From Astrocystis sublimbata (Eukaryota > Ascomycota > Sordariomycetes > Xylariales > Xylariaceae), in NCBI GenBank assembly GCA_022453515.1, contig JAJNNY010000026.1, positions 62,001 to 126,000 of the forward strand: DNA of 64,000 nucleotides, in the 5' to 3' direction. Positions within the stretch are counted from its first letter, which is position 1. Each line of letters starts with the position of its first letter. Shown piece by piece: positions 56,069 to 64,000 of the stretch. A program made the position numbers and the translations under genes. Under the pieces are notes generated by a model that was not told where the DNA came from, ran no database searches, and worked only from the letters and a program-made list of their open reading frames with translations.

Positions 56069-59000
56069 CCTATCAACTGGCCGGGATGGGCGCACAAGCA
56101 GCTGGCCCAAAACTTTATCTCGTACAAAAGGGTTGAAACAACAGTGAATGGGGAATTATGCTTTGCGGAGTTGCTGCAGGTGTGGTTCGGTGGTAGGTAA
56201 GAAGATTCTCTAAAGGAAGGGATCCGCTTCCATCTAGATGTTTCCCAGATGGCCAAACCCCGACCCGCGTCTCAGCTGCTTGGTCTTCAAATACAACCCA
56301 GTCCGATGCTAGCAAGACACGTCCAGGTCTGGAGGCGAGCTTTACTAGTAGCACGAGTAGAGATAAACGGAGGCGGGAGAGTTTAAGGTACACACGCGGG
56401 AGAGAAGGTAGACCCATGCGAGGATTCGACACTACCGCTAGAACGGTAATCGATGGTGCGTGATGCAGGTACAGCAGCAGCTCAGGCTCCACATCCACAG
56501 GCTTTGATGCGAAAGTAAGCAGTCGAGCATGCAATGTACATACATACATGCATACCTAGTAGTACAGTAGACCCCTGATGGAACCTGGATTCTGCACATT
56601 GAACGGCATGTTAGCATATGGTTGTTTCTGCGTGGCGAACCAGGAGCACCTATCACACCACACACCCCTCGACCGTACCTCGGGCAATCTTGATGATTGG
56701 AGGGCTATGTCGTCTCCAAGAGGTTGACGGTGACGTTGTGTAGGACCCAAGCCACTGTAATCTGCGAAGAGATGCGGGAATCTGACCTGATAGAGAGTGC
56801 CACCCAGCGGGCTTGGCTCTACCTACTCCAATAGGCACGGCCGGCTAGATAGGCGGGCTACGTCGGGCTAGGTACCTCAGGGGGGTTGTAATGCATGCAT
56901 GCGAGCCCGTCGAGTTCGTATGCCTGTGTGGACGACTGACCCTCGATGCCTCTCGATGCTATTCGGACTAGGCGAGCTAGGTAGGCAGGCTGAAACGGCG
57001 GGTTCGACGGTGGAGTTGGCCCAGCATGGCATCTTTACGCCGTCTCTAAAACGATCACGTTTCTTGGAATAGAGTTATTTGTGCTCCATTGCGCTAGCTG
57101 CCAGTAGGGCTAGTTGCTCGTCGTGGATGTCTCTTAGGGCGAGAAGAATCTTGGGCCCCGACAGCCAGAATGACGTGCAGTACAAATGTAGTACCTACCC
57201 AAGGTACGCTGTCTTCATCTGATCTCAGCCATGATTGCGTCACGGAGACGTCGGCCAGGTAAAAGAGACAAATGTGGCTGTGCTTGGGGCAAATTCCTAG
57301 GGGGGACACGTAGGGCTTATACCTCGGGTAATAAGGCCGACTTCAGTCACCGACCGCCGTCCGCCCTCCATTTTCGAGTCCTTCCTTCACAAGCATTGAT
57401 ACCATGTCCCTCAGAAAGCCAAGCTTTGCTAGGCCGACACTACTACTTATAAAAGTCTTGCGCTTCATGAACCCAACATTTCAAGATGTGTATTTGTTCG
57501 TACACACTAGTACCTAGTACAGTGGATGGAGTACCTTTATCTACAATACATCCATATATGTACCTATATGCTTAGTAGACTTACACGTAGATACGAGATC
57601 TAATCTACATGTAGGTAACTTTCCATCACTCGCGCGACGGCTAGATTGAGCCACTCCAAACCTTCCTCCTCACTTATCCGGTTGGTCTTTCCCATCTAAC
57701 CAGGCCGAGCTAAGGCTGATGCCGGTGCATATGCACAAGCAATTACTTCTCCGTATATCTGCAGAAACGCGAGACGCGAACCAATTCGGTATGCGTGGGA
57801 CAGGCAGGCACTAGAAGGGCACCCGAGGGCACCGTTGTTCGACAGCTCCCTTCTCCGCGCTGAGCTCGGTCGGGAGGGGTCCAGGTAAATGACAGGAGAG
57901 GCACATATCGGTTTCGAAACCCTGGGGAGCCTATCAGAAGACGCGACCGGGATAATCGATGCATTCCGTTTTTCTCTCGCTGGTCAAGCGGCCGGGAGTC
58001 CCCCGGGAACGCGAACCTCTCCACTCCCGCTTCACCTCGCTGCAGGCTCAACGTCATGGCAGGGCAGCTGGACAAGGCCTGGGGCAGGTTCAGAATTGCG
58101 CCGGATAATCAGGCAGCTGGCTCGGCTGGCACGGTAGCAAGGGTTCCAAGGGTCCTCATCAGGATTCTGTGGGCTATTTTTGCTGTAACAGTGATCTGCG
58201 ATCTGCCGTGCAGTAGGCAAATCGTGGGTGAACATCACCGCCTGTCGCCGCCGACCGGGGATTGATTGCCCTCAAACTGTTTGATCTGGGTATCTGGCGT
58301 GCCTAAATGTCTGGTTACTGCATGTTCCAGAGCCTTGTCTGTATTTCAACAAGCTGTACGGTAGACGTTCGCTTTCAAAGGGTACACTCGGTTACGAGTA
58401 GGCGGCACTGCATCATGTACATACTGTACGCAGAAGACACCACGTTGGTACTATGTAGAAAGGTAAAAACGGCTGTCTCGTTGCCAAGGCGCCTTCATCA
58501 GTTGATCGACTCTGTCTGTCTCAGGCGCTGCCATGTTGCCCACAAAAAAGAAAAGCGTGAGGGAAGTTACGATTGGTCGGTCAGCTGTGGTAGGGTCTCA
58601 GCCTCGGAATTAAAAAAAATCCGAGAAGGTATTGTTTGTAGCACTGAGTCAGGAGCTCGTGGAATATTGACGTTCGTTGCTGCTGCTCGAACGACGCCTC
58701 GTACAACCAACGGTGAAGGTTCAACGGCGACCTATCGCGGAGAGAACAGCTATCCGGAAAAGAAACGATTCCTCACACTTATCTCACCGTCTCATCTGCT
58801 ATTGTCCAAAGGCCTATCTAGGCCTTGTCTGGGTAAGCAAGAACGAGCACCACCCCCACGACGCCTCATATGCAGCTAGGTTGGGTGTTCACATTTGCTT
58901 GGGAACATCGTAATGACTCATGATTCTGAAAAGTCGCGTAGGGTATTCGTCGAACAATCGACATAATTTATGCGTCTGATACTAGGTATACTGTTTGGGT

Positions 59001-59500
59001 ATTAGTCGAATTTCACCTCAATTATAGGTAGTTGCAGTTGTAAAGCTTCTACAGTATTCGAGGGGAAAGCGTCACACTTCTCACTCTTCCTCCTACTGTC
59101 TTCTCGCAGAGAGACTCGAAAAAGAAAGTCCATATTCCACACCGGTTACAAGTGATTGGAATCGAGGTGATTGGGATGTCCTTAGTCTGAAGGGGTACGA
59201 TAAGTGACCACGGCCTTCCTCACGGCTGCCAATCGCGGTACTCCGCGACCTTCATCCCGTTGTCTCAGTCCGGGGTCGGCTGCAGAAGAGGCGCCACAAA
59301 TCACACCGTGATCACCGCACACAGCCTGACAGGTCAGTAAAGAATATTGTGTTGTCCGTTCGTTAGGATCAGGGGTGGTGTTGTTAAATAGGGGAGTGGA
59401 GCGGGAATGGTCAAGTTTTTGTTTCTCTCTGTTCGTTATGATCACTGCTTGATATGAACCGGGACGTTTTGTCTATTTCAACATAAACTTGCGTATATCC
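56069..59500. promoter_or_regulatory. 3.4 kb spacer holding divergent promoters of the zinc-finger and MFS genes
   Basis: The flanking genes point away from each other, so both promoters lie here. TACCTA/TAGGTA hexamers recur (about 56,557, 56,870, 57,185, 57,515, 58,985). The 69-codon frame at 58056-58265 has one membrane-like stretch (VLIRILWAIFAVTVICDL), but nothing else supports it. No other frame looks coding. Confidence 0.55.
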
Positions 59501-61624
59501 ATGAGTCGAGTGATACTGCCAGGCGGGAACATGGCTTCGGCCGAGACAGCACCTCTAATTGATGCGACCCCAGCATCATGCAAGAAGGTAGCATCTCATG
59601 GAACATTCGCCAGCCGAAGCAGCGACGCAACACCCAGTCCTAGCAATATCGAGGACGGGCTGCCGCAGGTGGACGATGCCACCCTCAACAGGGTTTCCGG
59701 TGACTTGTCGAAGCCAGTGGTGAACATGGCGGTACTTGCCCCAGCTCTCGCAATTGGTGTGAGTTCTTCCCATCTAAGCACCTCAATCATTAGCCATATA
59801 AGAAAAATCGGTGGCTGCCCTCTAACTTAATACTAGTTGTTCCTTGTAGGATTTGACAATACTGTCACAATTGCCACCTATGGTAAGATAGGCAGCGACT
59901 TGCGGGCGTTGAATAGCACCGGCTGGATTGCAACCTCTTACTTCCTGACACAGACGACATTTCAGCCACTGTGTGGTCGACTTAGTAATATTTTTGGCCG
60001 CAAGTCGTGTCTCCTGTTTGCGTATACCTTGTTCGGCCTTGGATGTTTGGGATGCGGTCTCGCCAGGGATATCACCGAGCTTTCCGTTGCGAGAGCCATT
60101 GCGGGAGCAGGTGGTGGTGGCAGTAAGTTTCTATGCAGTTGTCTGCTTCTTACTCTTCTGATTGCATCAAGATACAATTGTCGTCTGACTTTGAACCGTT
60201 TTAGTGAGTGCCTTGGTCAGCATACTCGTTACAGATCTAGTCTCATTGCGTGACCGCGGCGTCTGGCAAGGTTACATCAGCGTTGTTTTCTCCGCTGGCC
60301 AGGCAGCTGGAGCGCCGCTGGGAGGATTCCTTGCAGATAGTATTTTTGGCTGGCGCTGGTAAGTCGAATCCTTTTCCAGCCTTCAGTCAGAAAATATGCC
60401 ACTTACATGAGAATAGGGTATTTTTGGTGCAATGTCCAATCGCCCTTTTGGCCTTCATATCTGTGTATCTCGTGCTGAACTTGCCGGAGACAGATCATTC
60501 GCACTGGAGTACCAAGATCTCTCGTATCGACTTTCTCGGAGCGTTCACTCTCCTTTTGGCGGTATTTCTTCTATTGTTTGGTCTCGACAACGGAAGTAAC
60601 GCGGGGTGGAGTGAGAAAATCACCGCTGTTTCGCTCTCCCTGGCGACGGCGCTGTTCGCTCTCTTCGTCTTCATTGAGGCGAAGGTTGCGAAGGATCCTT
60701 TCGCTCCAGGGCATATCATCTTCAACCCTCCTCTGCTAGCCGCATACGGCTCGAACTTCTTCGGGTTTGCTGGGCAGATGGGCGTTTTATTCTTCATACC
60801 TCTCTTCTTCCAGGCTGCGTTAGGTGCGTCTGCCACTTCTTCGGCGCTCGCTCTCCTACCGAGCACGGTTTTCGTTCTAGCTGGAACTGTAGCAGGAGGC
60901 TTCATCATGAAGCGCACTTGCCGATTCTATTGGCTCAATGTAACCGGATACCTCCTACAACTACTCGGAGTTGTCCCAATGGTATGTACTGTATCAATGG
61001 TTGCTGGCCTTCGTGATTGTCTCCCATCTTATAGGACTCGACAGATCCCTAGACAAGGGGCCTCAAAATTGTGACTAACACGTTGTCGTACTCGCAGTTT
61101 TTAGGCGTGGGCTATGGATTAGCATCAGTCACCATTGTCGGTCTTTGCATACTCCAGTTCGGAAGTAATATCTGTAGGTTGTGGCGCTTGACCCTGCCAC
61201 GACTTGAAGCTCCGACCCTTCTACCCATGCTGACACCCACTGATTACTAGCCACATCTACCACTTTGATCGCTATCATTGCTAATGCGGCGCCGGGTGAT
61301 TCCGCCGTAGCCATTGCTTGCTCGTACCTTTTCCGCTCTTTGGGGACCACGATAGGCGTCAGTGTTGCAACAGCGGCAATGCAGCAGATGTTGCGCGTAA
61401 ATTTGGCGCAGGAACTAGGCGGCGGCGCAAATCGTGCTGGTGAAATTGAACAAAAGGTCCGTCAGAGTCTCGACTACATACGCACACTCGATCCGGAAGT
61501 GTCAAATATTGTGCGGAAGTGTTACGTGGTCGCGACGCAGTGGGCATTCGGCCCTGTCGTGGTCTTCGCCTCGCTCGCTATCGCATCGTCGCTCTTCATC
61601 AGGGAGAAGAGACTCGACCGCTAA
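59501..61624 (+). CDS. MFS transporter, vacuolar amino-acid/multidrug exporter type (Fnx1/Vba-like)
   Basis: I read six exons, 59501-59758, 59837-60122, 60205-60358, 60417-60981, 61098-61173 and 61251-61624, giving 570 residues; introns are 58-116 bases. After a polar 80-residue N-terminus come about 14 membrane segments. Landmarks are the motif DNTVTIATYGKIGSDL in the first helix, GRLSNIFGRK in the first cytoplasmic loop (the MFS signature region), RDRGVWQGYISVVFSAGQAAG-type motif C sequence, and ANAAPGDSAVAIACSYLFRSLG near the end, which is typical of Fnx1/Vba proteins. These move basic amino acids into the vacuole or export drugs by proton antiport. Substrate here is unknown. ATG 59531 is an alternative start ten codons on. 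Intron 4 has a strong GACTAAC branch site. Confidence 0.9.
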
Positions 61625-62351
61625 CAGACTCCGATCTCTGAGTGTGAACTATTGCGAGCCGTGCGTGTGTCGCGGGTGTTGATATCGAGTCGGCTATATA
61701 TTAATGCGCTACTACCGCACTTGACTGTATGTAATCATCGAGGATTGGAGGCATTCGTATGAGGCAATCGACCGTGGAGCCCCTGTCAAGACGGCAGAAA
61801 GTGGGCAGTTGGGGAAATTGGGGCACAGAACACATCGCTCATATCTTATTCACCAATGGCAATGATTCAGGGATTATCTTGATTTGAAACTTTTCTCTTT
61901 CACTCTCTATGGTGTGTGTCAATGCCAACGATCGCAATAAAAACGGTGCGATGGTATGACATCGCCAGATGCGACCTATTGTTGCCCTGCGCCGTTTCCT
62001 GTCTGCCTTCTCCTGAAAAATCACAAGGGGTACCGGAAATGGCGGTGGAAGTATGGGGGGTTAAAAGCAAATCTATCTACGCCGTCGGTGTCTCATAATG
62101 CGTCATAAAACATGATACGGTAGAGGGTGCGAACTTGGCAGAGCGGCTTCCGGCAAGGGACGAAAAACTGGGTTGGGACGCCACGCCACAACCCCGAACC
62201 ACGAAGCAACAAGTTCGACTCAGTATGGCAGGCACTGTTCTTGCTTGACATAATACGTCCTCGGATGGGGATTTGTATGGAGGTAGCCATGTCTCGGAGT
62301 TCACAGGCCTTTTGCGTCTTGACCTGCGTCATCTCATCGCGGCGCCTTCCC
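61625..62351. other. Convergent 3' regions of the MFS and 6-phosphogluconolactonase genes
   Basis: No gene is visible. The spacer has no marked repeats. Confidence 0.6.
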
Positions 62352-63137
62352 TTACAGAGAGCTTCGGCGAGGGTATTGGACGCCTTCAACGGCGGCAGTG
62401 TCGGCAAACCAGCTACAGCGGTCACCCGCACCCTCGTTGACAAGAGCGCATGGAAGTCCGTTGCCATCCTCGAAGATCTCCTTCATGATCTCTTTTTTCC
62501 CAGCACCGGTAGCGACAAATACGACTTTGACGGCGTGGGTCACGACGGGGAGTGTGAGAGTGATGCGCTTCGCAGGCGGCTTAGGCGAATCCTCGATCGG
62601 TGCCACCCAAGCATCGGTCTCGCGCAATAGAGGGTGGCCGGGGAAGAGACTGCAGGTGTGGCCGTCCGGACCGGAGCCGAGCAGGATGAGATCGAAGATG
62701 GGAAGTTTGACCGAGTCGCCTTTCGCGAAGGATCCAACAAGCTTCTTCTCGTACTGGTCGGCCAGTTCTTGCGTATCGTTCAGGTGCTCAGCATCGATGG
62801 GGTGCACAGTGGGCTGGCCCATGGACGCAGGGATCTTGTCCAGCAGCTCGGCCTTGATGAGGGCATAGTTGCTGTCTTGGTGGTCGAGCGGGACGGCTCT
62901 CTCGTCGGCAAAGAAGAGCTCCCATTTGTCGAACTTGAAGACGTCGTCTGCGGACTTGGGTTCCGCGAGCAAAGCCTTGGCGAGGGTCTGGGGAAGGGAG
63001 CCGCCAGAAACAGCGACCTTGAAGACGTCATGGCGTGTGAGGCCTGCGGTTTGGCAGGACAGGATGTAGGACCGCAGCGCCGACGTGAGGGCGTCGGGTT
63101 TGTCGAAGGCGAACAGATTGGCTTGTTTTCCCGGCAT
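62352..63137 (-). CDS. SOL3: 6-phosphogluconolactonase
   Basis: A single exon encodes 261 residues from MPGKQANLF. The frame stays open upstream but without a better ATG. It hydrolyses 6-phosphogluconolactone in the oxidative pentose-phosphate pathway, between glucose-6-phosphate dehydrogenase and 6-phosphogluconate dehydrogenase, in the cytosol. Family motifs are SGGSLPQTL (44-52), WELFFADERAVPLDHQDSNY, GSGPDGHTCSLFPGH (phosphate and catalytic loop) and ALVNEGAGDRCSWFAD near the C-terminus. Length and order match the Sol3/DevB type throughout, with no insertion. The single-letter yeast name is used for orientation only. Confidence 0.95.
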   Translation of the reverse strand: MPGKQANLFAFDKPDALTSALRSYILSCQTAGLTRHDVFKVAVSGGSLPQTLAKALLAEPKSADDVFKFDKWELFFADERAVPLDHQDSNYALIKAELLDKIPASMGQPTVHPIDAEHLNDTQELADQYEKKLVGSFAKGDSVKLPIFDLILLGSGPDGHTCSLFPGHPLLRETDAWVAPIEDSPKPPAKRITLTLPVVTHAVKVVFVATGAGKKEIMKEIFEDGNGLPCALVNEGAGDRCSWFADTAAVEGVQYPRRSSL

Positions 63138-64000
63138 GGTGACTGACTGGCTGGCTGGCTCTTTGGTTTTTTGGAGGTTTGGAGGGGGGGAAGGGAGGAG
63201 TAGACCGAGAGTCTGCTGAGTCGTGGCAAGGCTGTCTACGATGCTTTCGAAATAAATTAATAAAGGCCTATGCGGCGGGGGGCTTGTGATGGTGGATAGA
63301 AGAAGTAGCTGGCGGCTGGGTGATGGAACCTTCAAGGTTGTGGCACTGTGCTGGGCCCTCGGTGTAATTAATTGTCAGCTCGAATTGGCTTGGGTATTGC
63401 TGCGGGCGATTACTAAGAACACAAGACCTGTATTTTGTAACCTGGCAAGCCTGGGTGTTTCTTCTTATCTCCCAGATAAGACTACCTGCCTCGTTCGCTC
63501 TTTGACGACTTGAGCGCGAGGAAGGCGCAAACAGATTTACCTACTATGTTACTACCTGAGACGGCGCTTCTGCTCCGAGCAAGCTCGAGGCCGTCACTCG
63601 TCAACCCCGGGCCAGCGCCCTGTGGCAGCACAGTGCCTCGTACGAAGACGGACGGCGCGGGGTAGGTACGGTGGCTTGCTGGTGATGGATGTCGCTGGTG
63701 AATGGTGAATGCGCCGTTGGCGGCGTACTATGAGATATCCCAATATCTCATTGGACGGCTTGGCAGAGGCGCGGAGCGGGCGTCGATTGTTCGAGATGGC
63801 TGGCCAATCAGGTCGGTATCGCAAAGATCACCAATTCTCCCCGTCATGACGCTACGACAGTCCTGACGACGGCAATACCTTGGCGATTTTTATCTTGTTC
63901 GGAATGCTACAGCACGGTGCCTCGGGTGCTATGTTTAATTCGCGGTAGTGGGTTGGTGGGGTTCCTGGCAGATGGTGTAAGTGCGTTACTGTATTTTATA
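63138..64000. promoter_or_regulatory. Promoter of 6-phosphogluconolactonase and right edge of the window
   Basis: No gene is visible. The first 250 bases upstream are purine-rich on the plus strand, i.e. pyrimidine-rich on the transcribed gene's sense strand. An 8-bp hairpin at 63731-63750 is listed separately. Confidence 0.55.
63731..63750. repeat. 8-bp perfect inverted repeat next to ATTGG
   Basis: TGAGATAT and ATATCTCA are separated by CCCA, and are followed at once by TTGG, giving a reverse CCAAT box (ATTGG). It lies about 600 bases upstream of the 6-phosphogluconolactonase start. Confidence 0.8.

Noticed and set aside
58056..58265. 69-codon frame with one hydrophobic segment (possible small membrane protein)
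   Set aside because: A single hydrophobic stretch in a short frame is expected by chance; no codon bias, splice or context support.
60982..61097. Reading part of MFS intron 4 as exon (an open stretch beginning ACAAGGGGCCTC after CCCTAG)
   Set aside because: The strong GACTAAC branch site and CGCAG acceptor support the longer intron, and the direct join gives PMFLGVGYGL, which fits family helix spacing. The part before it would also contain an in-frame TAG.

Overview
The window is nuclear DNA of a filamentous ascomycete, most likely a Pezizomycotina species of the Sordariomycetes type. Genes carry short introns (about 50-160 bases) with fungal splice signals (GTRAGT-like donors, CTAAC/CTGAC branch sites, YAG acceptors). 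Coding regions are GC-rich, proteins have long Ser/Pro/Thr/Gln-rich disordered parts, and spacers are full of TACCTA/TAGGTA hexamers and pyrimidine-rich promoter tracts. I support 15 protein-coding genes, one tRNA gene, one inverted-repeat transposon-like element and several small repeats. I see no CRISPR array, operon, rRNA gene, metabolic gene cluster or virus-like gene. Exon joins were chosen by hand from reading frame, splice signals and remembered family motifs, not by alignment.

Left part (1-24 kb). After 3.2 kb without a clear gene comes a PAS-domain sensor kinase (PSK/PASK family, +). It is convergent with a TBC Rab-GAP of the TBC1D5 kind (-), which is divergent from a protein with acidic GDFE/GEFE motifs that look like clathrin-adaptor ligands (+). 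A 4.4 kb spacer leads to a three-KH RNA-binding protein of the Rnc1/PBP2 type (+). Next is a 0.9 kb non-autonomous element with 62-bp terminal inverted repeats flanked by TA, then the ER nucleotide-sugar transporter HUT1/SLC35B1 (+).

Middle (24-40 kb). A dual-specificity MAP-kinase phosphatase of the Msg5 type (-) is followed by 8.6 kb with no convincing gene. Then comes a 1,172-residue low-complexity protein of unknown function (+), assembled here from two open frames, and a tRNA-Gly(GCC).

Right part (40-64 kb). This holds tRNA 2'-phosphotransferase TPT1 (+), a double-stranded-RNA-binding-domain protein (-), the rRNA-processing factor EFG1 (-), and the SEA/GATOR2 subunit SEA4/MIOS (+), which shares a 0.64 kb divergent promoter with EFG1. 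It continues with a basic, coiled-coil, possibly microtubule-related protein (-), a small NTF2/SnoaL-fold protein (-), a polyQ zinc-finger protein (-), an MFS exporter of the vacuolar amino-acid/multidrug type (+) and 6-phosphogluconolactonase (-).

The genes are housekeeping, signalling and trafficking functions rather than one pathway. Loose themes are nutrient and stress signalling (PAS kinase, SEA4, MAPK phosphatase), RNA and ribosome work (KH protein, TPT1, dsRBD protein, EFG1, tRNA-Gly) and endosome/Golgi traffic (TBC GAP, adaptor-motif protein, HUT1). I did not find a convincing undescribed multi-gene system. The best leads are the inverted-repeat element, strong hairpins outside genes, a stop-free 75-base HUT1 intron, an overlapping upstream ORF at SEA4, and the large orphan proteins.
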